This document shows positions 32,143 to 40,538 of a stretch of DNA of 40,593 bases, piece by piece (positions within the stretch are counted from its first letter, which is position 1; each line of letters starts with the position of its first letter). This DNA comes from an uncultured Lachnospiraceae bacterium. Its GTDB lineage: Bacteria; Bacillota; Clostridia; Lachnospirales; Lachnospiraceae. The stretch lies in assembly GCA_910586605.1 (NCBI GenBank), contig CAJUJR010000017.1, positions 1 to 40,593 of the forward strand, written 5' to 3'. Both the position numbers and the translations under genes were made by a program. The notes beneath the pieces were generated by a model. The model saw nothing but the letters and a program-made list of their open reading frames with translations. It was not told where the DNA came from and did not search any database.

Positions 32143-33864
32143 TTATGCCAATACATCCACAAGTTTCTTAATTGCTGCAAGCGCTTCATCTGGAAGCTTG
32201 TCATAACCATCTTTCTTTGTAGCAAAACCTTCTACAGCGTCAACGCGGTTCTGCATTGCATTCTTTAATGCATTCTTGTATTCGGCATCATTAAGGTCTG
32301 GCACAAAACCTTCCCAATCCATAATCTCTACATCGTCGAAGTTACCCCACTTCTTAAATTCTGCCTTGCCTTCTACAATGGCTTCCAGAATTCCAAGCGT
32401 ATCCTTAGGCTGTACCTTCTTGCCCATGAAATCACCTGTATTTACGATATAGCAGTCAACATCTTTTTCTTCTACTAACTTTTTAAACTTCTCATAGTCA
32501 TTTGCCAATGGGTAAGTCCTGAATGGGTTAGCATATGGCACAATACGGAGTGCGTTCATGTCAGTACCAGCAGCTACACGCTCAGCAGTAGATGTCTTTG
32601 TAGCAAGGGTAGCGCCCATAACAGATGCAAGTGCAGCGCCCTTCAGTTTAACAACAGGAGGGATAGTAGGATCTTTCATAATCCAAATAATGGAGTTAAC
32701 AGGGCTGTTAATCTTGTCTACACGGTTTGGAGACCACAGCTTAGATTTGATAGCACGTCCATTACCATTACGGATATCCTCTGTAACAAGCTGGATTTTC
32801 CCTTCTTCATCCATTGTAGCAGAGCAGTTCTGGGCAGAAAGAAGATACATGTTGTCCGGGCAGCCTGTAGGATAATCTGCTGTTTTGTCAAAATAAGTTG
32901 GCTCAAGAGCGATAGACGCACAAGTATCTGTGTTAATGATAAATGCATCATCATGAAGAACAGTAATCGCCTTGTCACCATACTTATTATTATGCTTTGC
33001 ATGGGTAAGCGTAGATTTACCAGAACCAGAAAGGCCAAATACAGATGCAACATACTTCTTTCCATCCGGAAGTGTATATTCCTTCTGTCCGCCATGGCAA
33101 GACGCATATCCATTGCGGTTAGCAATTGCCCATGCCATTGTAAGGGTTCCTTTCTTATGCTCACCAAAATACTTCATGCCAAGGATTGCAGCACAGTTCT
33201 GGGCTGTATCAAAGTAGCAGAGTGTACGGTCATCGCTCAGGCAGCTATAATCTACATCAGGACTTGGAGTTGGCTCCCACTGTGGGTTAGAGAAGATATA
33301 AATATCTGCTTCCTTTCCATCTCCAACGGCTTTAGAAGCCTTGTACATCTTTACATAGTCATCAGACATATACTGGAAGTTAATCATCCAGTTGTACATT
33401 AAGTTCTCTTCCCCTTCTGGAATCAGAAGATGTGCCTTTACCATAAATTCAGGGTCTAGTCCAACAAATACCTGCGCATGGTACATCTTCTTAAAACGTG
33501 TCTTATAGATCGCATCCATAACTACCTTATCCAGCTTGCCTGCATCAACTCCCGGCTCACCCTTGATACGGCGTGCAGCAGCATAACGGCCTGTTACGGC
33601 ACCATCATTGAAAAGCAGGACTTTCGCATCAGAATCAAGCCCAAACTCTTCCCCTCTGTAAACAGGCATATCTGTTACAATTGTTCCTGGTGAATTCTTT
33701 GCTAAGTTATATGCCTCCTTGAGAGTATTCACCTTTACGACATTGTTGCCATAAAAAGCTGCTTCAATAATAGCACGGGTATTTGATACAGCCTCTCCAG
33801 TCTTTGGGAAACCAACCTTACCAGCACCAATCTCATCCAATTTGTAATTAGCCTTTGTTGCCAT
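32143..33864 (-). CDS. pckA: Phosphoenolpyruvate carboxykinase (ATP)
   Basis: 573 residues. The P-loop GLSGSGKST at 277-285 and the downstream DDAFIIN metal-binding segment identify the ATP-dependent type (EC 4.1.1.49). Other landmarks are NPQWEPTPSPDVDY, TLTMAWAIANRNGY, and GATLATKTSTAE. In fermentative Clostridia the enzyme commonly runs towards oxaloacetate, fixing CO2 and conserving ATP; in other conditions it makes PEP. AGGAGG precedes the ATG. It has a strong promoter and a 130-base structured leader, and is monocistronic. Confidence 0.95.
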   Translation of the reverse strand: MATKANYKLDEIGAGKVGFPKTGEAVSNTRAIIEAAFYGNNVVKVNTLKEAYNLAKNSPGTIVTDMPVYRGEEFGLDSDAKVLLFNDGAVTGRYAAARRIKGEPGVDAGKLDKVVMDAIYKTRFKKMYHAQVFVGLDPEFMVKAHLLIPEGEENLMYNWMINFQYMSDDYVKMYKASKAVGDGKEADIYIFSNPQWEPTPSPDVDYSCLSDDRTLCYFDTAQNCAAILGMKYFGEHKKGTLTMAWAIANRNGYASCHGGQKEYTLPDGKKYVASVFGLSGSGKSTLTHAKHNNKYGDKAITVLHDDAFIINTDTCASIALEPTYFDKTADYPTGCPDNMYLLSAQNCSATMDEEGKIQLVTEDIRNGNGRAIKSKLWSPNRVDKINSPVNSIIWIMKDPTIPPVVKLKGAALASVMGATLATKTSTAERVAAGTDMNALRIVPYANPFRTYPLANDYEKFKKLVEEKDVDCYIVNTGDFMGKKVQPKDTLGILEAIVEGKAEFKKWGNFDDVEIMDWEGFVPDLNDAEYKNALKNAMQNRVDAVEGFATKKDGYDKLPDEALAAIKKLVDVLA

Positions 33865-33892
33865 GTAAAAATAACCTCCTAATCATGTATTT

Positions 33893-33968
33893 TGTCTCTG
33901 CTGAACAAAAACCTGACAGCAGAATATTTGTTAACCACAGGCTACGGCAAAATTGAGCCGCACTGTGG
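33893..33968 (-). promoter_or_regulatory. Structured 5' leader of pckA
   Basis: The leader contains a hairpin CCACAG-CGGC with GCCG-CTGTGG (33935-33968) and another CTGCTG/CAGCAG (about 33895-33916), separated by TTAACAAAT. The TTGTTAA at 33927-33933 on the plus strand is a half-site of the Rex redox operator (TTGTTAA-N4-TTAACAA), without a convincing second half. Function unproven; no known riboswitch family recognised. Confidence 0.4.
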
Positions 33969-34003
33969 AGGTAAACCTTGCCAGTATATCAACACTACTA
34001 GAG

Positions 34004-34032
34004 AGTATAGGGTTTTTTTGGAAAAAAGTCAA
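34004..34032 (-). promoter_or_regulatory. SigA promoter of pckA
   Basis: On the minus strand TTGACT (34027-34032), a 17-base spacer, and TATACT (34004-34009). This is a near-consensus housekeeping promoter with the transcription start near 33997, giving a 5' leader of about 130 bases. Confidence 0.85.
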
Positions 34033-34050
34033 CGATAAAGTAACAACTTT

Positions 34051-35925
34051 TCACTTTATTTCATCAATCCAGCCAGCAAGGCGGTCTTCTATCACTGCAA
34101 AGGGCGCAGGCCCAACTGATAAAAAGAATTCATGGAAATCCCTTAATACAAATTTATCCCCTAGTTTTTCCTTTGCCCTCTCTAAAAGATTTTCGATTTC
34201 CAGATACCCCAGGGTATATTCCATATAAGCGCCTGGCTCAGCTACCATAGAATCAAATATTGCACGGCTGTGGCTTTTTTTATAACCAAAATCCGCCAGA
34301 TATTCCTGTAGCTTTTTATTGTCCCATCCCAGATAGTTTACCCCAATATCTGCTTTTGCATAAATGCATAAAGTTGCCAATGTGTTTTTTTTCAATAGTT
34401 TTGCAACTTCCTTGTCCAGTCCTGCCAAATCATAACTATATAGCTCTGCATATGTTCCCCAACCCTCTGTATACCCTCCTACATTAATAATACTCCTGAT
34501 TGGCGCCGGATTCGTAGAATTAAAATAACATGTCTGGTAAAGATGCCCTGGATACCCTTCATGCCCTATTGTTGTAAACGCTTTTGTCAAATCATACTGT
34601 TCACTGCGGTTAATATAAACAACATTATTTTTATAACTATCTATGGCTGGTGTCAGGTAAAACGCTGGGCTCATGCTTTCCTCCAGTGATTTATCAACCT
34701 CTTTTATCTGACAGTTAATATCATCACCTAGTTTCGGAAAATCATTCTGGATTGACTTTTTTAAATGTTCCATTGCTTCTTCTGGCTCTTCATAAGGATA
34801 TTCCACATCTTGCGCATCGTAATATACCTCTGGCGACTCTGCCATAATCTGCGCCATATCTTTTTTTAATTTTGTAATGCTTTCATCCAGCAAAGCATTA
34901 ATTTCATCCAAAGAACGGTTTGATCCAGTCGTGGACTTTACAAGGTATTCATAGTATTCTTTTCCTTTTTCTAAATGGCATAGCCCATTTTCATTTTTTC
35001 CAGTTCCTTTTAAATCTGTAAGCCCTTCCACAAGCCTGCTATATGCTGGCACCACCTTCTCCAGAACCGCTTTCTTATTCTCCTGGATAAACTGGCTTTG
35101 CTCTTTTTCTGTAAGCCCATCTACTTCCTTTATTTTCTTCTCAAAAACTGTAATCAGATAATTTGATTCAGGCTCTTTTATAAATTCTGAACACTGCTCA
35201 ATAATAGCCTGTGCTGTTGTATCGCTCATAAATATGCCTTTTTCAGATTTCATTTTCTGAAAATCCAGAATCTGCCCAAAATAATCCGGCACAAGGTTAA
35301 GCAGCTTAATATATTTTTCCACATCTGCTTTCCCATATAAGTTATATTCTGCAAAAAAAACGGGAAGCTGTGCCTGAATCCCAGTTGTCGGCCCCAGGCA
35401 TTCCGCATATTCTAGAAAATCTGCCGACTCAAGGTTCTGTTTTGACATCAAATAAACAATATCATAAATAAGCTTTTGTTCTTTTGTTAGCTTATCATAA
35501 TCAAATGTTTCCAGCGTAGCAACCCTGTTCTCTGAAACCATCAGCCCATTCCTCAGTTCTTCCATGGAAAAACCGCCAAGCGTCGCTTCTTCTTCCTCAA
35601 TGCCATATGCTTTTTTATTTTTAATTGTATAATTTAAAGTAATCGAATTATCTGTAATCTCTTCTTTAAATATTTGGTTCATCAGATTATCAAAATCACG
35701 CTGAGCTTCTTTGGCACTCCTGCTATCTTTTACATTGGGATGGGCCAGGGTGCCCTGCGAAAACAATCCTGCCTGCTTCTGGTATACAACCATCCCAACA
35801 ACCGCTACCATGCAAACCAGCAGCGCTAAAAAGGCTAGCTTTTTCGGTTTCCTCTTCCGATATCTTTTTTCATAGTCAATATATCCCAAATTCCTCTCCA
35901 ATTCCTCACAACCTTTCTGCCCCAA
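34051..35925 (-). CDS. DUF885 family membrane-anchored protein, putative metallopeptidase
   Basis: Up to 624 residues. A basic stretch (RYRKRKPKKL) precedes one membrane segment (LAFLALLVCMVAVVGMVVY), with the remainder outside. The DUF885 domain fills residues 70-620, with the zinc-type motif HEGYPGH at 455-461 and EGWGTYAE at 487-494, where the Glu is probably the third ligand. These proteins resemble M2/M32-type peptidases; substrate unknown. No ATG exists before the membrane segment. TTG at 35901 has AAAGG ten bases upstream and is perhaps the real start; TTG at 35925 is the longest option. It is transcribed away from cotJABC. Confidence 0.8.
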   Translation of the reverse strand: MGQKGCEELERNLGYIDYEKRYRKRKPKKLAFLALLVCMVAVVGMVVYQKQAGLFSQGTLAHPNVKDSRSAKEAQRDFDNLMNQIFKEEITDNSITLNYTIKNKKAYGIEEEEATLGGFSMEELRNGLMVSENRVATLETFDYDKLTKEQKLIYDIVYLMSKQNLESADFLEYAECLGPTTGIQAQLPVFFAEYNLYGKADVEKYIKLLNLVPDYFGQILDFQKMKSEKGIFMSDTTAQAIIEQCSEFIKEPESNYLITVFEKKIKEVDGLTEKEQSQFIQENKKAVLEKVVPAYSRLVEGLTDLKGTGKNENGLCHLEKGKEYYEYLVKSTTGSNRSLDEINALLDESITKLKKDMAQIMAESPEVYYDAQDVEYPYEEPEEAMEHLKKSIQNDFPKLGDDINCQIKEVDKSLEESMSPAFYLTPAIDSYKNNVVYINRSEQYDLTKAFTTIGHEGYPGHLYQTCYFNSTNPAPIRSIINVGGYTEGWGTYAELYSYDLAGLDKEVAKLLKKNTLATLCIYAKADIGVNYLGWDNKKLQEYLADFGYKKSHSRAIFDSMVAEPGAYMEYTLGYLEIENLLERAKEKLGDKFVLRDFHEFFLSVGPAPFAVIEDRLAGWIDEIK

Positions 35926-36165
35926 AGCGTATATAAACGTTGTTTCCTACACACCCTAATTAATCTTGGTAATCATCTCATTTCATATAAAATTTGTCAA
36001 GGTTGACACCTATTCCGTAGTTCTACATATATATGAATTAGCACGAAATATTATTCCATTTACCAAAAATGTGTGTAAGGAACGGCCAATAATTAATTTG
36101 AACAACTCAACTGGTTAATTTATTGACGATTCCTAATGAAAAATCAGAAGAAAGGAAAAATAGAT
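35926..36165. other. Divergent intergenic region between DUF885 and cotJ genes
   Basis: 240 bases of AT-rich sequence that must contain the divergent promoters. I looked for a SigE/SigK-type promoter for cotJ and did not find a convincing one. No open reading frame or clear repeat. Confidence 0.4.
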
Positions 36166-36531
36166 ATGAATAACATGAATCAGCGTTCCGGAAATTGCCA
36201 AACGCCATGCAACCAAATGCCTTCTGGCTGCATGAGGGAAAGACAAGGCAGAGGATGCATGAACAATGGCAATTCCGGCTGCAGAAGACAGTCATCTATG
36301 CCAATGCCAACGCCTTGCAATCCATGTGACTGCAAAGATAATTCCAGCGCCCAGAATGACCCACTACGCGGAATGGCAGTCGGCATAGGATATGTCCCTT
36401 GGCAGCAATGGGAATGCGTATACAATGTGGAGGAAGGCCTAGCCAGAGGCACCATTTTCCCATCTCTTGACCTGCCATTTTATGGCTGCATCCCCCGTGG
36501 TTATTTTTGCAACAAAGGAGGTAGGGCATGA
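36166..36531 (+). CDS. cotJA: Spore coat protein CotJA
   Basis: 121 residues. The C-terminal half matches CotJA: IGYVPWQQWECVY, GLARGTIFPSLDLPF. The N-terminal half is a Cys/Met/Asn/Gln-rich extension (NCQTPCNQMPSGCM) longer than in the Bacillus protein and probably cross-linked in the coat. The start at 36166 has AAAGGAA nine bases upstream; ATG at 36136 has none. It overlaps cotJB by four bases. CotJA needs CotJC for assembly into the inner coat. Confidence 0.88.
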   Translation: MNNMNQRSGNCQTPCNQMPSGCMRERQGRGCMNNGNSGCRRQSSMPMPTPCNPCDCKDNSSAQNDPLRGMAVGIGYVPWQQWECVYNVEEGLARGTIFPSLDLPFYGCIPRGYFCNKGGRA

Positions 36532-36770
36532 ACCAGAAACAACTTTTAATGCATCTTTCCCAGGTAAGCTTTGCCGTAACTGAAGCTGTTTTATACCTGG
36601 ATACCCACCCTTGTGATAAAGAGGCAATGGAATACTACCAGAAAATGAAACAATTACGCAAGGAAGCGCTGGACGAATATCAGAGAAAATTCGGTCCCCT
36701 GCAAAGCGATTCAAATTATGATGAATGTTCCTGGGTATGGACAGAAACACCATGGCCATGGGAATGCTGA
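36528..36770 (+). CDS. cotJB: Spore coat protein CotJB
   Basis: 80 residues of the CotJB family: LSQVSFAVTEAVLYLDTHPCDKEAMEYY and the Trp-rich C-terminal end CSWVWTETPWPW. It has a strong AAAGGAGG site inside the end of cotJA and overlaps its stop (ATGA). Normal length for the family. Confidence 0.9.
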   Translation: MNQKQLLMHLSQVSFAVTEAVLYLDTHPCDKEAMEYYQKMKQLRKEALDEYQRKFGPLQSDSNYDECSWVWTETPWPWEC

Positions 36771-36772
36771 TA

Positions 36773-36812
36773 AAACTAAATTTGCGCCTGCGCTGCACCG
36801 CAAATTTAGTTT
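36773..36812 (+). terminator. Hairpin between cotJB and cotJC, possible attenuator
   Basis: AAACTAAATTTGCG (36773-36786) pairs perfectly with CGCAAATTTAGTTT (36799-36812) over a 12-base loop. It starts right after the cotJB stop and has only TTTA after it, so termination would be partial. Likely tunes cotJC relative to cotJAB or protects the mRNA end. Confidence 0.5.
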
Positions 36813-36862
36813 AAAATCTGTAACAGAAAGTCCCTGATAGCAGCGCAGAAATGAGGAGATCT

Positions 36863-37468
36863 ATGTGGAATTATGAAAAACGGCTGGAATACCCAGTAAA
36901 TATTACCCGGTGTAACCCAAAAGCGGCAATGGTAATTATGTCGCAGTATGGCGGCCCCGATGGTGAACTTGGCGCTTCCCTCCGCTATCTGTCACAACGT
37001 TATTCTATGAAAGATAGAAAAGTTATTGGTGTATTAACAGATATTGGTACTGAAGAACTAGCCCATCTTGAAATGGTTGCAACAATCATCCACCAACTTA
37101 CAAAGGATTTATCGCCAGAAGAAATCAAAGCTTCTGGTTTTGACAAATATTATATCGACCACACGCTTGGCGTTTGGCCACAATCAGCAGGCGGCGAACC
37201 GTTTAGCGCCAGCCAGTTCCAATCTACCGGTGATACCATCACTGACTTATACGAAGATATGGCGGCAGAGCAAAAAGCTCGCCTCACCTATGACAATATC
37301 CTGCGTATTGTAAAAGAGCCTGAAATCGCAGACCCAATCCGCTTCCTGAGGGAACGTGAAATTGTGCATTTCCAGAGATTTGGTGAAGCCCTACGAAGGG
37401 TACAGGATAGTTTAGATAGCAGAAACTTCTATGCCTTTAATGGGCAGATTGACACAAAGAGCTGCTAA
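36863..37468 (+). CDS. cotJC: Spore coat protein CotJC, manganese catalase family
   Basis: 201 residues. The sequence follows CotJC: MWNYEKRLEYPV, QYGGPDGELGASLRYLSQRY, and TDIGTEELAHLEM, where Glu and His bind the dinuclear manganese centre; the second Glu/His set is in FLREREIVHFQRF. Start chosen at 36863 because GAGGAG precedes it and family members begin MWxYEK; the frame opens four codons earlier. A component of the inner spore coat with likely catalase-type activity against peroxide. Confidence 0.93.
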   Translation: MWNYEKRLEYPVNITRCNPKAAMVIMSQYGGPDGELGASLRYLSQRYSMKDRKVIGVLTDIGTEELAHLEMVATIIHQLTKDLSPEEIKASGFDKYYIDHTLGVWPQSAGGEPFSASQFQSTGDTITDLYEDMAAEQKARLTYDNILRIVKEPEIADPIRFLREREIVHFQRFGEALRRVQDSLDSRNFYAFNGQIDTKSC

Positions 37469-37556
37469 CGCCTATTCTCAGCCCCATTAAAGCATCAACA
37501 ACCGGGGAACGTTGATTCAGAACCTCTTTCCCCGATTATTATAGAAACGGCAAAAT

Positions 37557-37585
37557 AGAGCCTGGTATAGATTATACCAGGCTCT
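37557..37585. terminator. Bidirectional terminator between cotJC and the C45 gene
   Basis: AGAGCCTGGTATA (37557-37569) pairs with TATACCAGGCTCT (37573-37585). TTTT follows on the plus strand and ATTTTG on the minus strand. A second smaller hairpin, CGGGGAA/TTCCCCG, lies at about 37503-37535. Confidence 0.85.
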
Positions 37586-37657
37586 TTTCCAAATTGATGG
37601 GCAAAAAACGCCCAATCCTTAATAACGGCTATGCAAAACAAACCCATAATCAGAAAT

Positions 37658-38686
37658 TTACAGCCAGCGGTTCATGATAAACTTATTTTTCCTTGGGTCG
37701 CCTTCTGCATGATAAACAACTAAACTTTCTAAGTCAAATATAGAACTCCAAACTGTTTCAAAATCTGGCTCATTGTCATACTGACACATAAAACCATAAT
37801 TACCACTTAAAAGCTGTATAGTAGTTTCAATATAATCTTCTTTTATAAGTCCCGAAACAAAACTGTCCATAACAACTTGATACCGTTTTTGTGAATCATA
37901 ATCATTCCCTTTTGCATCATCATACCGTTTCATTTCATCGGATGTAAAACTATTGACGGTACAGATAATTCTGCCATTCTCAAAACTTTCTGCATCTCGG
38001 ATTTCTTTCATGGATGGCGTACACTCAACCACTGCCATATCGCCACTTCTATCTGCAAGCAAAATATTACAATTAGAAGCGATAGGAAGTTCCATCAATA
38101 AGGAAATTGCCTGTTCTGTATTATCCGCTTTTTCAAGCAAATACCGCACAATGAAACAGGAATTAAATCCCGCCTGTATCTTACCAAGTTCAGTCATTAC
38201 AAAAGTCATAGCAACAGCAAGCCCATGCTCATTTAACCCTTCCTCCCCATTACTGAAAGAAGAAGTCATAATATGAAATCTATTCCCATTCTCCGGGGCA
38301 TAGCTTTCACTTTTGCTCCCTTCCCGCAGATAAGGCGGCAAATCATTGTTTCTGCCATATAGTATTCTACCGCCCTTTGCATATGCGAAAGCAGTACATC
38401 CCCGAATTTCAACGGGAATATTGTTCTCCAAATTATACATACAGCATCCCATACATAGCATCCAAGAAGCGAAATGTAAATAATCTGCACCCATGGTATC
38501 GCTCACCCCTCTGATTTCCTCGTATACTTCAGGGAAATACTTCCTTAGCGCTTCTTCACTCCGTTTCCCATGTTCCAGTTGAAATTCATCCAACTGGAGA
38601 GGGAAAAAAACTTGGCATTTTTTGAATATCTTTCCTCGCTTCACACCCATTTCATAATGGCCGCCCTTTAACCTTAAATGATACAC
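37658..38686 (-). CDS. C45 family Ntn-hydrolase (acyltransferase/amidase-like)
   Basis: 342 residues of the C45 (isopenicillin N acyltransferase-like) group. The autocatalytic cysteine is probably Cys97 in IRGCTAFAYA, followed by GRNNDLPPY, SSFSNGEEGLNEHGLAVAMTF, and ILLADRSGDMAVVECTP, the usual order of Ntn-hydrolase elements. These enzymes cleave or transfer acyl amides; members in Firmicutes act on bile salts, penicillin-like amides or unknown amides. The start is GTG at 38686, with AAGGAGG 11 bases before it, inside the end of the preceding AraC/GyrI gene. It is the last gene of the WYL operon. Confidence 0.85.
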   Translation of the reverse strand: MYHLRLKGGHYEMGVKRGKIFKKCQVFFPLQLDEFQLEHGKRSEEALRKYFPEVYEEIRGVSDTMGADYLHFASWMLCMGCCMYNLENNIPVEIRGCTAFAYAKGGRILYGRNNDLPPYLREGSKSESYAPENGNRFHIMTSSFSNGEEGLNEHGLAVAMTFVMTELGKIQAGFNSCFIVRYLLEKADNTEQAISLLMELPIASNCNILLADRSGDMAVVECTPSMKEIRDAESFENGRIICTVNSFTSDEMKRYDDAKGNDYDSQKRYQVVMDSFVSGLIKEDYIETTIQLLSGNYGFMCQYDNEPDFETVWSSIFDLESLVVYHAEGDPRKNKFIMNRWL

Positions 38687-38689
38687 CGT

Positions 38690-39303
38690 TTAATCATCCT
38701 CCTTACTGACTGCAATCCATACTTCGGAACGTCCATCATTTTCAAATATCACCCATGCAGCCGCAGGGATTTCACATTCATACATGCCTACAGGGACAAG
38801 GGAATTTGTATTACTCCGATGTAGTAATAAATTTCTTTCGGGTTTTTATATACACTGATTCCTAAAATTCCTCTTGGCGCTCCATTAGACAGCCTGCATA
38901 TTTCAGAAAAATTGTTTCCCTGCAATGACGCTTTCCAAAACTCTGGGACAATCCTTAAATTTTCTTCCATATCCAAAGCCAAAGGGATGCGGATGCCCAC
39001 AATACGCAGAGGCGGCTTTGGGGCAATACGATATGCCATAGCGTTTCCTCCTGTAATTTCAATTTTAAACCGAATGAGCGGATATGCTTGTAGGACACTT
39101 CCCCCTAGCTTAACTGCTGTTGGCGTGATGCCATGAACATTCTGAAAAGCCCGATTAAAAGAAGTCGAAGAGGAATATCCATATTTTAATGCAACATCTA
39201 ATACCCTACTGCCTGCCCGCTGCAATTAAAACGCCGCCTGCGTCATTTTTCGGCGACGTATGTATTCCGCCAATGACACACCCGAAATTTTCAACCATTC
39301 CAT
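38690..39303 (-). pseudogene. Broken AraC-type regulator with GyrI-like effector domain
   Basis: From the ATG at 39303 (AAGGAGGT upstream) the frame reads MEWLKISGVSLAEYIRRRK. In intact relatives about 40 residues of the first helix-turn-helix lie between MEW and SGVSLAEYIRRR, so an in-frame deletion is implied. A TAA at 39226-39228 replaces a sense codon in AAF-[stop]-LQRAGSRVLDVALKYGY. The HTH and a GyrI-like ligand-binding domain (GNAMAYRIAPKPPLRIVGIR) follow, until a 1-base loss near 38815 shifts the frame; the correct ending PVGMYECEIPAAAWVIFEN to SKEDD lies in another frame and stops at 38690. Three lesions show that the gene is dead or only partly expressed. Confidence 0.85.
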
Positions 39304-39332
39304 CCTTTTACCTCCTTGCAGTTAAGGATAGC

Positions 39333-40232
39333 CTAATCCGATTTATATTTCTCATAAATTTTCTTTGCCTGTTCCGCTACAATTTCTTTGAGATACGCAG
39401 GCTCTATAATATCTACCTGTGTCCCGAATGACAACAGATACCCTATTAGCCATTCATCTTCTGGCATTTCAACAGATACAATTAAATCTCCATTTTCCCG
39501 CTTCCTTACTTGCGATTTATCTAATTCATCATAAACGCGATATGACATATTTTGTGGAAAACCCAATATAACTGTATTGTAGGTTTCATTGGGCACTTCA
39601 TCTGATTCTGGAAATGGGCTTTTGTGAAAAGCATCTGTTAGTACTTCCAAATCTATAATACGGGTCAGCTTAAAAATACGGTAATCCTGTTTTTCCATAC
39701 AATACGCCTTTAAGTACCATGCCATAGACTTATATGACATTTTTAACGGCTGGACAACCCTTTCACTAATTGTCCCATAGGAATTTGCATACGTTATTTT
39801 TATACATTTTTGTTGGATTACCGCTGATTTCAACAATTCAAATTTCTCATTGTCAGTCCCTTTATTTCCCCATCTGGAAAAATCCACTTCAAGCCAATTC
39901 TCTGAACTAAGGTTAAATATTGCAGAAATTTTTTGTAATGTCTGACTGCTGCTAATATTTTTCGTAAAATTTATACTTTGTAAAGCTGTTAGAATTTCCT
40001 GCTTTTCTTCTTTAGACAACACGGCTTTATCTAAAACAAAACCCTTCATCAAATGAATGCCGCCGTTTCGGCCTGCTTCTGCATAAATAGGTATGCCTGC
40101 CCCACTTAAAGCATCAATATCTCTGTAAATAGTCCTTACAGAGACTTCAAACTTTTCCGCTAATTCTGGAGCGGTAGCCTGTCCTTTGTCAAGTAAATAA
40201 TATACAATCTTAAATAATCTGCTTTCCTGCAT
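39333..40232 (-). CDS. YafY-type transcriptional regulator with HTH_11 and WYL domains
   Basis: 299 residues. The N-terminus is a DeoR/HTH_11-like winged helix (RLFKIVYYLLDKGQATAPELAEKFEVSVRTIYRDIDALS). The middle has a WYL domain with the eponymous motif in YKSMAWYLKAYC, and the end a WCX-like extension (EMPEDEWLIGYLLSFG). WYL proteins bind a ligand, often nucleic acid or a small molecule, to switch repression. Start at 40232 has AAGGAGGG eight bases upstream; the longer frame from 40304 runs into the inverted repeat. The operon continues with the AraC/GyrI remnant (29 bases later) and the C45 hydrolase. Confidence 0.9.
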   Translation of the reverse strand: MQESRLFKIVYYLLDKGQATAPELAEKFEVSVRTIYRDIDALSGAGIPIYAEAGRNGGIHLMKGFVLDKAVLSKEEKQEILTALQSINFTKNISSSQTLQKISAIFNLSSENWLEVDFSRWGNKGTDNEKFELLKSAVIQQKCIKITYANSYGTISERVVQPLKMSYKSMAWYLKAYCMEKQDYRIFKLTRIIDLEVLTDAFHKSPFPESDEVPNETYNTVILGFPQNMSYRVYDELDKSQVRKRENGDLIVSVEMPEDEWLIGYLLSFGTQVDIIEPAYLKEIVAEQAKKIYEKYKSD

Positions 40233-40244
40233 TAGCAATCCCTC

Positions 40245-40408
40245 CTTAGGAACTGTAAATAAATTAATTGTCAGTTTGCGCTGGATATTTCTTTGAGGGT
40301 GCATGTCAAAAAACGTAGGCGTAGCGGGCTACGCTGAGGATTTTTGACATGTGCAATCGAAGAAATAGACAAGCAAAATGATAAAATAATTTATTTACAG
40401 TTCCTTAG
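40245..40408. repeat. MITE-like inverted repeat upstream of the WYL gene
   Basis: Terminal arms AGGAACTGTAAATAAATTA (40248-40266) and its perfect inverse (40387-40405) enclose a nested inverted repeat (TATTTCTT..CATGTCAAAAA with TTTTTGACATGTGCA..GAAGAAATA) and a GCGTAGC/GCTACGC tip near 40321-40336. No coding capacity. Its left end overlaps the ribosome binding site region of the WYL gene. Confidence 0.7.
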
Positions 40409-40538
40409 TAATATAATACCATCCAAAACCTGACATGTTACGCCAATATTTTATATATACATTTGCCTGGCCAATGTCCATGCATCTCCTTTTACAGTAA
40501 TTCACTTGCAGTTAATAACTTATTTAACAAGGAATCCA

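Noticed and set aside
33893..33968. Known riboswitch in the pckA leader
   Set aside because: I could not match the conserved core of any riboswitch family; only simple hairpins are visible.
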